Of a stretch of DNA of 42,665 nt, positions 16,793 to 24,974 are shown piece after piece. A program made the position numbers and the translations under genes. Each line of letters begins with the position of its first letter. The stretch's first letter is position 1. This DNA is from an uncultured Verrucomicrobiota bacterium (GTDB lineage Bacteria > Verrucomicrobiota > Verrucomicrobiia > Limisphaerales > UBA9464), in assembly GCA_903880005.1 (NCBI GenBank), contig CAIRNV010000039.1:1-42665 (forward strand). The letters are read 5' to 3'. Under the pieces are notes generated by a model. The model had not been told where the DNA came from and did not search any database. It saw only the letters and a list, made by a program, of their open reading frames with translations.

Positions 16793-18019
16793 GTGACCGT
16801 GAGCATCCTTGCCGACATCGTCGCCTCCACGCCGGTCGATGACATCCACACGCACCTCTACGACCCCGCGTTTGGGTCGCTCCTGTTGTGGGGCATCGAC
16901 GACCTGCTGGTGTATCACTACTTGGTCAGCGAGGCGTCCCGTCAGATGGACGTGTCGCTCGAGCGGTTTTGGTCGGCGTCGAAGACCGAGCAGGCCGACT
17001 GGATATGGCGGGCGCTGTTCGTGGAGCACTCGCCGGTGTCGGAGGCATGCCGGGGGGTGGTGACCGTCCTGCACGCCTTGGGGATCGAACCCCGTCACCA
17101 CGACCTTCCGGCCTTGCGCCAGTGGTTCGCGGCGCAGGAGCCCGGGGCCTACCTGGACCGGGTCCTGGCCCTGGCGGGCGTGCGGTCCGTGTGCATGACC
17201 AACTCGCCGTTCGACGACGAGGAACGGCCCTTGTGGGAGCGGGGATTCCCCCGCGATCCGCGGTTTCGGGCGGCGCTGCGCATCGACCCGTTGCTTCTGG
17301 ACTGGCCGCGCTCCATGGGGCGGCTGCGGGACTGGGGCTACGACGTGGGGCCCGGGCGCTCGGGCAGGACGGCGGCGGAGGTCCGGCGGTTCCTGGCGGA
17401 TTGGACGGGGCGGATGGGCGCGCGGTATTGCATGGTGTCATTGCCGCCGGACTTTGCGTGGCCCTCGGACACCGACGCCGCGTGGTTGATCCAGGAGGCG
17501 GTGCTGCCGCACGGGCGCGAGCACGGGCAGGCGTTGGCGTTGATGTTGGGGGTGAAGCGCGGCGTGAACCCGGCTCTGCGGTTGGCGGGCGACGGCGTGG
17601 GGCGGAGTCGGCTGGATGCGTTGGAGAACCTGTGCGGGGCGAACCCCGGCAACCGCTTCCTCGCGACCCTGCTGAGCCGCGAGGCGCAGCACGAGGCGGT
17701 CGTCATCGCCCGCAAGTTCCCGAACCTCCACCTCTTCGGGTGCTGGTGGTTCACGAACACGCCGCAGTTCATCGACGAGATCACGCGCATGCGCCTGGAG
17801 TTGCTGGGCATGAGCTTCACGCCGCAACACAGCGACGCGCGGGTGCTGGACCAGCTCATCTACAAGTGGCGGCACACGCGCGAGAGGCTCGTGCCGGCGC
17901 TGGAGTCACGGTACGCGGCATTGGCCGCCAGCGGATGGGTGGTGACGGAGCCCGAGATGCGGCGGGATGTCGCCCAGTTGCTCGGCGGGGCGTTCGACTC
18001 CTTCGTGGGCGCGCATTGA
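16793..18019 (+). CDS. Glucuronate isomerase (UxaC)-like protein
   Basis: A 408-residue amidohydrolase-fold protein, shorter than canonical UxaC (about 470). Near the N-terminus VDDIHTHLYDPAF supplies the H-x-H metal motif, and LLLWGIDDLLVYHYL recalls the UxaC substrate-binding helix region. The C-terminal half has NLHLFGCWWFTNTP, RLELLGMSFTPQHSDAR then VLDQLIYKWRH, matching the UxaC layout of GWWFN, a mid GMLTDSR and a terminal helix. UxaC isomerises D-glucuronate to fructuronate. The shorter length and changed motifs mean another uronate or amidohydrolase activity is possible. GTG start, 6 nt after the phosphatase stop. Confidence 0.65.
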   Translation: MTVSILADIVASTPVDDIHTHLYDPAFGSLLLWGIDDLLVYHYLVSEASRQMDVSLERFWSASKTEQADWIWRALFVEHSPVSEACRGVVTVLHALGIEPRHHDLPALRQWFAAQEPGAYLDRVLALAGVRSVCMTNSPFDDEERPLWERGFPRDPRFRAALRIDPLLLDWPRSMGRLRDWGYDVGPGRSGRTAAEVRRFLADWTGRMGARYCMVSLPPDFAWPSDTDAAWLIQEAVLPHGREHGQALALMLGVKRGVNPALRLAGDGVGRSRLDALENLCGANPGNRFLATLLSREAQHEAVVIARKFPNLHLFGCWWFTNTPQFIDEITRMRLELLGMSFTPQHSDARVLDQLIYKWRHTRERLVPALESRYAALAASGWVVTEPEMRRDVAQLLGGAFDSFVGAH

Positions 18020-18036
18020 GCCAGGGGAGACAAGGG

Positions 18037-18065
18037 TTCGACACGTGGGCACGGTGCGGGATAGC
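18037..18065 (+). promoter_or_regulatory. Candidate promoter of prfB
   Basis: TTCGAC (18037-18042), 17 bp, GATAGC (18060-18065); the prfB ATG is at 18077. Initiation about 7 nt after the -10 would leave a leader of only about 5 nt, so a leaderless or near-leaderless transcript is possible. A similar arrangement precedes pgl. Confidence 0.4.
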
Positions 18066-18076
18066 CTTCGCCCCTT

Positions 18077-19225
18077 ATGTTTGAGGTCACGCGATCCGTC
18101 CTGGACGCGCATCGGGGCAAGGTGGCGCAGCTTCGCAAGTTCCTGGACTTGCCCCTGCTGGAGAAGCGCCTTGCGGAGCTGGAGGCCCAGATGGCGACGG
18201 ACAGCTTCTGGGGCAACCCGGACGCCGCGCGGAAGGTGATCGACGAAAGCAACGCCTTGAAGCGGCGGACGGAGCCCATGGCGGGCTTCGCGCGCCGGCT
18301 GGAGGACGTGCAGGTGCTCCTCGAGCTGGGCGAGGCGGAGCCGCCCGCCGGCCAGGACCTTGTCCAACGCGAGGCCGACGATGACCTGGGCAGGCTGGGA
18401 CGCCAGTTGGAGGGGTTCGAGCTGGAGGTGTTGCTGACGGGGCCGCATGACGGCCGCAACGCCATCTTCAGCATCCAGGCGGGCGCGGGCGGGACGGAGG
18501 CGCAGGATTGGGCGGAGATGTTGTCGCGGATGTACGGCCGCTGGTTCGACGCACGAGGGTGGAAGTGGGAGGTGACGGACGCGTTGCCCGGTGACTCGGC
18601 GGGGTTGAAGTCCGTCACGTTCAAGGTGGAGGGCGCCAACGCCTACGGCTTCACCAAGGCGGAGCGCGGCGTCCATCGCCTCGTCCGCATCTCGCCCTTC
18701 GACGCCAACAAGCGCCGGCACACCAGCTTTGCGTCGGTGGATGTCATCGCCGAGCTGGATGACCTGTCGCTGGCGGACGTGGTCATCCCCGACAGCGAGC
18801 TGAAGCGCGACACGTACCGGTCCGGGGGCAAGGGCGGGCAGAATGTGAACAAGGTGGAGACGGCAGTGCGCTTGACGCACATCCCCACGGGGCTTGTGGC
18901 GGCCTCGCAACAGGAGCGGTCGCAGGCGCAAAACGAGGCGACGGCGCTGAAGATGCTCAAGGCGAAGCTGTACGCGCTGAAGCTGGACCAGGCGAAGGCG
19001 GACATGGAGAAGTTCTACGGGGAGAAGGGCAGCGTGAGCTGGGGCAACCAGATCCGCAGCTATGTCTTCCAGCCCTACCGCATGGTGAAGGACCTGCGGA
19101 CGGGGGTGCAGACGAGCGACGTGCAGGGGGTGATGGACGGGGACCTCGACGCGTTCGTGAACGGGTGGCTGCGTGCGGGATGCCCGCTGAAGCGCATCCC
19201 GGGCCTCAAGGACGACGACGAGTAG
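18077..19225 (+). CDS. prfB: Peptide chain release factor 2
   Basis: RF2 (382 residues) terminates translation at UGA and UAA. The codon-recognition tripeptide is Ser206-Pro207-Phe208 (SPFDANKRR), marking RF2 rather than RF1 (PxT). The peptidyl-hydrolysis motif Gly253-Gly254-Gln255 lies in RSGGKGGQNVNK. At the position where most prfB genes have an in-frame UGA and +1 frameshift site (E. coli LRGYL/DYD), the frame continues as LRKFLDLP with no stop, so autoregulatory frameshifting is absent. The short 5' leader and the promoter-like sequence suggest independent transcription. trpC follows after 20 nt. Confidence 0.97.
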   Translation: MFEVTRSVLDAHRGKVAQLRKFLDLPLLEKRLAELEAQMATDSFWGNPDAARKVIDESNALKRRTEPMAGFARRLEDVQVLLELGEAEPPAGQDLVQREADDDLGRLGRQLEGFELEVLLTGPHDGRNAIFSIQAGAGGTEAQDWAEMLSRMYGRWFDARGWKWEVTDALPGDSAGLKSVTFKVEGANAYGFTKAERGVHRLVRISPFDANKRRHTSFASVDVIAELDDLSLADVVIPDSELKRDTYRSGGKGGQNVNKVETAVRLTHIPTGLVAASQQERSQAQNEATALKMLKAKLYALKLDQAKADMEKFYGEKGSVSWGNQIRSYVFQPYRMVKDLRTGVQTSDVQGVMDGDLDAFVNGWLRAGCPLKRIPGLKDDDE

Positions 19226-19245
19226 AACCCCATCGAGGACAGGCC

Positions 19246-20094
19246 ATGGCGACGATTCTGGACACGATCGTGGCGGTGAAACGCGAGGAGGTGCGCGCGT
19301 TGCCCCCGGGACCCGTCGGGGCGCACCAGGTGCGGGCGGCCCTGGAGGCCCGCGGGGACGGCGTGCGGGACTTCGTGGGGGCCTTGCGGCACCCCGCCCG
19401 CGGCGACGTCGGCTTGATCGCGGAGGTCAAGAAGGCATCGCCCAGCAAGGGCGTGATCCGGGCGGACTTCGACGCCGTCCGGATTGCGCGCGAGTACGAG
19501 GCGGCGGGCGCGAGCTGCTTGTCGGTCCTGACGGACGAGAGGTTCTTCCAGGGGTCGTTGCGCTACCTGCGTGCGGTGCGGGCGGCGGTGAAGCTGCCAT
19601 TGCTGAGGAAGGACTTCGTCATCGATGAACGGCAGGTGCTGGAGGCGGCGGAATGGGGCGCGGACGCCATCCTGTTGATCGTGGCGATCCTGGACGACGC
19701 GGAGCTGCGGCACTTGCTGGCCTTGGTGGAGGCATCCGGCCTGGCGGCGCTCGTGGAGGTCCATGACGAGGCGGAGCTTGCCCGGGCGCTGGCGGCGGGC
19801 GCGCGCTTGGTGGGGGTCAACAACCGTGACCTGCGGACGTTCACCGTGGACCTCGGGACGACGGCCCGGATGGCGTCGCGGCTGCGCGCGGCCGGCGTGG
19901 GGGACGAGGTGTTGCTGGTGGCCGAGAGCGGCCTCGATTCACGCGCGGACGTGGAGCGGGTCCGGGACAGCGGCGCGCGGGCGATCCTGGTGGGCGAGTC
20001 GTTGATGCGCGCCAGCTCGATCGAGGCCAAGGCCTCCGAGTTGCTGGGGGTGCGAGGCGCGGAAGCCCCGGCCCCTACCTCGGCACGGCCTTGA
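19246..20094 (+). CDS. trpC: Indole-3-glycerol phosphate synthase
   Basis: TrpC closes the indole ring from CdRP in tryptophan synthesis. The 282-residue length fits a monofunctional enzyme. Motifs are in order: VGLIAEVKKASPSKGVIR (catalytic Lys), ASCLSVLTDERFFQGSL, LLRKDFVIDERQVLEA, DAILLIVAIL, LVEVHDEAELARAL, VGVNNRDLRTFTVDL and LLVAESGLDSRADV, then ILVGESLMR. The ATG at 19246 follows a GAGGA site. No other trp gene is in the window, so the pathway genes are scattered in this genome. The gene ends inside the 3' end of pheT (20-bp tail-to-tail overlap). Confidence 0.97.
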   Translation: MATILDTIVAVKREEVRALPPGPVGAHQVRAALEARGDGVRDFVGALRHPARGDVGLIAEVKKASPSKGVIRADFDAVRIAREYEAAGASCLSVLTDERFFQGSLRYLRAVRAAVKLPLLRKDFVIDERQVLEAAEWGADAILLIVAILDDAELRHLLALVEASGLAALVEVHDEAELARALAAGARLVGVNNRDLRTFTVDLGTTARMASRLRAAGVGDEVLLVAESGLDSRADVERVRDSGARAILVGESLMRASSIEAKASELLGVRGAEAPAPTSARP

Positions 20095-22525
20095 GCGACA
20101 GCCGGAAGGCGTCCACGACGCGCTGGTGGGCGGCCGTGACCTCCTCGTCCTTCAACGTGCGGTCGGCCGCCCGATAGGTGAAGGAATAGGCCAGGCTCTT
20201 TTGCCCCTCGGGCACCGGTCGCCCGCGGAACACGTCGAAAAGCTCGACCGCCTCGAGGTTGGCGGGCTTGGCGCTGCGCACGGCGGCGAGGACGTCGTCG
20301 TGGGTGACCGATTCCTCCACGATCATCGCGACGTCGCGTTGGATGGACGGGAACGCGGGGAGCGGCTTGGCGGAGCGGGCGACGTTCCGTCGCGCGAGCA
20401 GGACATCCAGGTTGATCTCCGCAAGCAGCACCGGGTCACGGAGGTCGCCTCGGCGTGCCACCGCCGGTTGCACCTGCCCGATCTGCCCCAGCTCGGTCTT
20501 GGGGCCGAGTCCGATGGATGCGGACTCGATGAGGAACGAGGTGGGCTCCGGCTGTCGGGTGAAGGTGACCCCGCGAAGCCCGAACCATTCCAGGACTTCC
20601 TCGACGATGCCCTTGGCGTCCGCGAGGTCGCACTTGGCGTCGCGGTCGGCTCCGGACCAGAAGGCGGGGTGGCGTGCGCCGGTCAGGGCGATGCCCAGTC
20701 GCCAACCCTCCTGGGGACCGCGGTCCCCTACTTGGAAGACGCGGCCAATCTCGAAGAGTCGGACGTCGGCGTTGCGCCGGGCCATGTTGTGCCCCAGGAC
20801 GTCCATCAGGCCGGGCCACAGGGACGGGCGCAGGACGTCCATGTCGTGGCTCAGGGGATTGGCGAGGGAGAGGACGCTCGGCGTGACCCGGCGGGCCGCG
20901 TCGCCGGAGACGAGGGTCTGGCCCTGCGCCTCATTGAGCCCAAGCCCGGCCATGAGACGACGGAGTTCCATCCACACGTCGTAGGTGGCATCGAAGGGAT
21001 GGCTGCCCTTCGCGCCACGAGGCGGGGTGGACGGGATCTTGTCCACGCCGTGCAGGCGGACGACCTCCTCGACGAGGTCGATCTCCTGCTTGAGGTCCAC
21101 GCGCCATGAGGGAACGCGCCACCGGGAGCCGGCGCCCGATCCCGCCAAGGGCCCTTCGAGCCCCAGCGCCGACAAATGCCGCCAGACTTGTTCCTCCGGA
21201 ATCTCGATGCCAAGGACCTGCCGAACGCGCATGGGGCGCAGGGTGATTTCCTTGCGGGGCACCTGGACCGGCCACGCATCGATGACGCCCGCCGAGGCCG
21301 AGCCACCCGCGAGCTCGAGGACCAGCCGCATGGCGCGCCGGCTCGCGAAGTCGGCCGCCTCGACATCCGCCCCGCGCTCGAAGCGGTAGCTCGCGTCCGT
21401 TCGCAGGCCGAGGGCCTTGCTGGTGCGGCGAATGCCGACGGGGTCGAACCACGCACCCTCGATCAGGACGTCGGTGGTGTCGGGTTGGATCCCGGTGTTG
21501 GCCCCGCCCATCACGCCGGCGAGCGCGATGCCCTTGGTTGGGTCGGCGATCAGCAGCATCTCGGGCCCGAGCTTTCGCGTGACGCCGTCCAGGGTCGTGA
21601 AGTCCTCGCCGTGTGTGGCGCGGCGGACGACGACGGTGGGGAGGCCGCCGTCATCCTTGCCAAGAAGTCGGAGGTCGAAGGCGTGGAGCGGTTGGCCGGT
21701 CTCGAGCATCACCAGGTTGGTGACGTCCACGACGTTGTTGATGGGACGGAGGCCCACCATGGAAAGCCGGGCTTGAAGCCAGCCTGGGCTGGGTCCCACC
21801 CGGACACCCCGGACCACGCGGGCGGTGTAGCGATGGCAGGCGTCGGGCGCCTCGATGCGCACGGCGAGGTCGCGCGACACCGGCGGGGCGTCGGGCACTT
21901 CGGGATAGGCGGTCGCGAGGGCGCGCAAGGGATGGCCGGTGAGCGCGGCGATCTCACGGGCGATGCCCATCACCGAGTTGAGGTCGGGGCGATTCGGGGT
22001 GACCTCGAGGTCGAGGATGACGTCGGCCCCGGGGCGTCCAAGGTAGGCCGCTAGGGGTTGGCCGACGGCGGCGTCGGGCCGGAGGATGAGCAGTCCGTCC
22101 TCGTTGGCATGGTGGATGGCCGCCGGGTCGATTCCGAGTTCCCCTGCGGAGCACAACATGCCGTGGGACTCGACGCCGCGGATCTTGCCGACCTTGATGG
22201 TGAAGGGCTGGGATTCCCCGGCCTTGGGCGGGAGCGACGCCCCGGGGAGGATGAGCGGGACCTTGTCGCCGGCCTTGAAGTTCTGGGCGCCGCACACGAT
22301 CTGGCGCTCGCCCTGGCCATCATGGACGCGACATACGGAGAGGCGGTCGGCGTTGGGGTGCGGGTCGCGTGCGAGGACATGGGCCACGACGACGCCCTCG
22401 AACTCGGCGGGGCGGGCCTCCACGCCCTCGACCTCGAGGCCGAGCATGGTGAGACGCTCGGCCAACTCGGCGGGCGTCCAGTCGAAGTCCACGAGTTCCT
22501 TGAGCCAGTTGAGGGTGACTTTCAT
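20075..22525 (-). CDS. pheT: Phenylalanyl-tRNA synthetase beta subunit
   Basis: PheT, 816 residues (usual about 800). The start MKVTLNWLKELVDFDWTPAE is diagnostic and fixes the ATG at 22525. An EMAPII-like tRNA-binding domain (VVVAHVLARDPHPNADRLSV, with VCGAQNFKAGDKVP) is followed by the B3/B4 editing module (VEVxPNRPDLxSVMGIAREI-type segment and NNVVDVTNLVM), B5 and the catalytic-like domain (RTDASYRFERGADVE). The C-terminal anticodon-binding domain ends YRAADRTLKDEEV. With PheS it forms the alpha2-beta2 enzyme. It is separated from pheS by a methyltransferase gene whose stop lies 20 nt upstream. Confidence 0.97.
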   Translation of the reverse strand: MKVTLNWLKELVDFDWTPAELAERLTMLGLEVEGVEARPAEFEGVVVAHVLARDPHPNADRLSVCRVHDGQGERQIVCGAQNFKAGDKVPLILPGASLPPKAGESQPFTIKVGKIRGVESHGMLCSAGELGIDPAAIHHANEDGLLILRPDAAVGQPLAAYLGRPGADVILDLEVTPNRPDLNSVMGIAREIAALTGHPLRALATAYPEVPDAPPVSRDLAVRIEAPDACHRYTARVVRGVRVGPSPGWLQARLSMVGLRPINNVVDVTNLVMLETGQPLHAFDLRLLGKDDGGLPTVVVRRATHGEDFTTLDGVTRKLGPEMLLIADPTKGIALAGVMGGANTGIQPDTTDVLIEGAWFDPVGIRRTSKALGLRTDASYRFERGADVEAADFASRRAMRLVLELAGGSASAGVIDAWPVQVPRKEITLRPMRVRQVLGIEIPEEQVWRHLSALGLEGPLAGSGAGSRWRVPSWRVDLKQEIDLVEEVVRLHGVDKIPSTPPRGAKGSHPFDATYDVWMELRRLMAGLGLNEAQGQTLVSGDAARRVTPSVLSLANPLSHDMDVLRPSLWPGLMDVLGHNMARRNADVRLFEIGRVFQVGDRGPQEGWRLGIALTGARHPAFWSGADRDAKCDLADAKGIVEEVLEWFGLRGVTFTRQPEPTSFLIESASIGLGPKTELGQIGQVQPAVARRGDLRDPVLLAEINLDVLLARRNVARSAKPLPAFPSIQRDVAMIVEESVTHDDVLAAVRSAKPANLEAVELFDVFRGRPVPEGQKSLAYSFTYRAADRTLKDEEVTAAHQRVVDAFRLSLKAVPR

Positions 22526-22545
22526 GGGTGAAAAGCGCGGAGGTG

Positions 22546-23394
22546 CTAGAGCCGGACGGGTGGGATGAAGGGCGTGTAGAGGTTGGAGTTGTCGAACGAC
22601 GCCCAGCGTTGGACCTGGCGCCGGCGACGTGCGGCGTCGAGCGAGCGCAGGATCGGGAGGGAACGAAGGCGCTGCTTCCAGGCCGCGTGGCGTGCGGGCC
22701 CGTGGTCGCCCGACCACGCCACCACGTAGTCGCTTTGCTGCGGGGTGGCGGCCAGCACGGGAACCACGGCGTCGCGCACGGCTTGCACAAGGAGGTACAC
22801 GGGACGGTCGTTGACCAGCTCGACGCGGGACCGGGCGGCGGCGGGGTCGCGAACCGACCACCAGCGCGAGCCGTCGATCTCGGCCATGAACATGCCCTCG
22901 ATGCGGAAGCCGTTCTCGGGCGAGAACACGCGGAAGAAGAGTTCCGGCGAGAACTGGTAGAAGCCATGGCCGCACCAATTGTTGGGGATGGTGGCGGAGA
23001 GGAAGCGTCCGCCGGGGCGGAGAAGCTCCATGACGTTGCGGAGGGCGACGGGGACGTTGAAGACGTGCTCGAGGGTCCCGCCATCGACGACGACGTCGAA
23101 CTGCCCGTGCCATGCCGCCGGGACGGGTTGGTTGAGGTCGTGCAGCAGGTTCGCCCCTTCGTATCCAGAGAAGTCCATCACGTCCACTTGGTCGGCTCCC
23201 AAGGCCGGGAACAGGTCGTCCGCGTAGGCGGGACGGGTGGAGGCGGGCGGTGATCCGCAGGCGTGGTGGAAGGCGCGGTAGGCCCCGTTGTCGAGCCCCA
23301 GCCCCTGGTGGCCGAGCATGAGCGAACGCTGGAAGGACGCGCCGTCACGGCGTGCCTTGAGCATCAGCATCGCGCAGTTGCGTTCGATGGCCAT
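22546..23394 (-). CDS. Class I SAM-dependent methyltransferase-like protein
   Basis: A 282-residue protein with the core FDVVVDGGTLEHVFNVPVAL (near residues 99-118), ELLRPGGRFLSATIPNN and GHGFYQFSPELFFRVFSPEN. These are hallmarks of a methyltransferase subfamily often found in surface-polysaccharide clusters. The usual glycine-rich SAM motif I is replaced by MDFSGYEGANLLHDLNQP, as I recall being normal for that subfamily. The C-terminal 80 residues are basic. Here the gene sits between pheS and pheT with gaps of 22 and 20 nt, so it is probably co-transcribed with the synthetase. The substrate is unknown and there is no glycan gene nearby. Confidence 0.75.
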   Translation of the reverse strand: MAIERNCAMLMLKARRDGASFQRSLMLGHQGLGLDNGAYRAFHHACGSPPASTRPAYADDLFPALGADQVDVMDFSGYEGANLLHDLNQPVPAAWHGQFDVVVDGGTLEHVFNVPVALRNVMELLRPGGRFLSATIPNNWCGHGFYQFSPELFFRVFSPENGFRIEGMFMAEIDGSRWWSVRDPAAARSRVELVNDRPVYLLVQAVRDAVVPVLAATPQQSDYVVAWSGDHGPARHAAWKQRLRSLPILRSLDAARRRRQVQRWASFDNSNLYTPFIPPVRL

Positions 23395-23416
23395 GGGGCG
23401 AGGGGAAAGGTCTGCG

Positions 23417-24421
23417 CTAGAACTGGCGGAGGAAGCGGACGTCGTTCTCGTAGAAGGAGCGGATGTCCGTGATGCCGTAGCGCAGCATGGCGATGCGCTC
23501 GATGCCAAAGCCGAAGGCCCATCCGCTCCATTGCTCCGGGTCGTAGCCGACGTTCTCGAACACCTTGGGATGGACCATGCCGCAGCCCGCGATCTCGAGC
23601 CATTCCTTCCCCAGCTTGCGAACCAAGGCGTTGGTGAAGTCGATCTCGAGGCTGGGCTCCGTGTAGCTGAAGTAATGGGGCCGGAACCGAAGGCGGACGT
23701 CATTTCCGAGGACTTCGCGGAAGACGGCCTCCACGGTGCCCTTGAGGTCGCCCACGGTGACGTTTCGATCCACGTACAGGCCCTCGATCTGGTGGAAGGT
23801 GGGGTTGTGCGTCGCGTCGGCGTTGTCGCGGCGGAAGACGCGGCCCGGGACGACGATGCGGATGGGGGGCGGCATGGTTTCCATCACGCGGATCTGCACC
23901 GAGCTGGTGTGCGTGCGGAGGAGGGACCGGCCCGGCGCGTCGATGAAGAAGGTGTCCTGCGCGTCCCGCGCCGGGTGGTCGGCGGGCGTGTTGAGGGCAT
24001 CGAAGCAATGCTTCTCGTCCTCGATCTCCGGTCCGTCGGCGACGGCGAACCCGAGCCTGCGGAACGCGCGCACGATGTCGTCGGTGACCTGGGAAAGGGG
24101 ATGAAGACGGCCGACGCCGCGCCGGCGACCCGGGGCGGAGAAGTCAAAGGGCTCGCGGGGCAGCGCGGCGCGAAGCTCCAGGTCGGCCCGGCGCGAGGCG
24201 AGGAGGACCTCGATCTCTGCCTTGGCGGCGTTGAAGGCCTTGCCCACGGCGGGGCGTTCCTCCTTGGGGAGGGACCCCAGGCGACGCATGAGCTGCGTGA
24301 AACGCCCCTCCGGCCCGATGGCGGAGCCCTTGGCATGGTCGAGGGCGGGGATGTCGGGGGCGGCTGCGAGCGACGCGAGGGCGGCGGCCTTGGCCGATTC
24401 GAGTTCTTCGAGGAGCGTCAT
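23417..24421 (-). CDS. pheS: Phenylalanyl-tRNA synthetase alpha subunit
   Basis: PheS (334 residues, normal about 330-350). An N-terminal coiled-coil (MTLLEELESAKAAALASLAA onward) binds tRNA-Phe. The class II catalytic core includes GRLHPLSQVTDDI, DTFFIDAPGRSLLRTHTSSV (motif 2 region), RVFRRDNADATHNPTFHQIE and the motif 3 helix GWAFGFGIERIAML. The active-site phenylalanine pocket residues FGFGIER are intact. The start ATG at 24421 is where the coiled-coil begins; the upstream in-frame ATG falls in the intergenic hairpin region. It follows rplT in the order known from many bacteria (rpmI-rplT-pheS-pheT). Confidence 0.97.
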   Translation of the reverse strand: MTLLEELESAKAAALASLAAAPDIPALDHAKGSAIGPEGRFTQLMRRLGSLPKEERPAVGKAFNAAKAEIEVLLASRRADLELRAALPREPFDFSAPGRRRGVGRLHPLSQVTDDIVRAFRRLGFAVADGPEIEDEKHCFDALNTPADHPARDAQDTFFIDAPGRSLLRTHTSSVQIRVMETMPPPIRIVVPGRVFRRDNADATHNPTFHQIEGLYVDRNVTVGDLKGTVEAVFREVLGNDVRLRFRPHYFSYTEPSLEIDFTNALVRKLGKEWLEIAGCGMVHPKVFENVGYDPEQWSGWAFGFGIERIAMLRYGITDIRSFYENDVRFLRQF

Positions 24422-24461
24422 GCGGGGCGGGGATTGGAGGAGGGGAACGTCTTCAAACGGC

Positions 24462-24528
24462 AAGGGCGGGCGCCCTGGTGCAGGACGCCCGCCCTTTTCT
24501 TGGCCCGTGACGCCGGGCTTGCCCGGCG
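24462..24528 (-). terminator. Two tandem hairpins between rplT and pheS
   Basis: Just past the rplT stop, CGCCGGGC (24511-24518) and GCCCGGCG (24521-24528) form an 8-bp stem with a 2-nt loop. Next, an 11-bp perfect stem pairs AAGGGCGGGCG (24462-24472) with 24486-24496 around a 13-nt loop. On the minus strand the second stem is followed by GCCGTTTG, a weak U-tract; on the plus strand by TTCTTGG. This may be an attenuator or processing site controlling pheS-pheT relative to the ribosomal genes. Function is inferred. Confidence 0.5.
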
Positions 24529-24535
24529 AGGGGAA

Positions 24536-24910
24536 CTAGGCGGCCTTGGCGACCTTCGCGGCCATGGCTTCCTTGGCGATCTTGGCGAGCTCTGCGAAGG
24601 CGGGGGCATCCGTGGCGGCGATGAAGGCGAGGGCCTTGCGATCCAAGGCGACGTTGGCGGCCTTGAGGCCCTCGATGAAGCGGCTGTAGGTCGTCCCGGC
24701 CGCCCGGGCGGCGGCGTTGATGCGCGCCTGCCACAGGGCCCGGTAGTTGCGCTTCTTGGTCTTGCGGTCGCGGAAGGAATACACAAGGCCGTGATAGACG
24801 GCGTCCTTGGCATACCGGTAGAGCTTCGAGCGGCGCATCCGGAATCCGGAGGCGCGGGCGATCATCTTCTTGCGGCGCTTGCGCGAGGCGGCGGCGTTGG
24901 TGACACGCAT
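24536..24910 (-). CDS. rplT: 50S ribosomal protein L20
   Basis: L20, 124 residues. It shows the basic N-terminal extension (RVTNAAASRKRRKKMIARAS, then GFRMRRSKLYRYAKDAV) and the globular part RDRKTKKRNYRALWQARINA, ending in the helical EGLKAANVALDRKALAFIA region. L20 binds 23S rRNA early in 50S assembly and represses its own operon in some bacteria. It follows rpmI by 64 nt. infC, normally upstream of rpmI, is absent here. Confidence 0.97.
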   Translation of the reverse strand: MRVTNAAASRKRRKKMIARASGFRMRRSKLYRYAKDAVYHGLVYSFRDRKTKKRNYRALWQARINAAARAAGTTYSRFIEGLKAANVALDRKALAFIAATDAPAFAELAKIAKEAMAAKVAKAA

Positions 24911-24974
24911 GGGGTACTAGGGGGATGTGATGTTAACAGGGTGAAAACGGTGGCCGGCGGCGGGTGCCGTGGGC

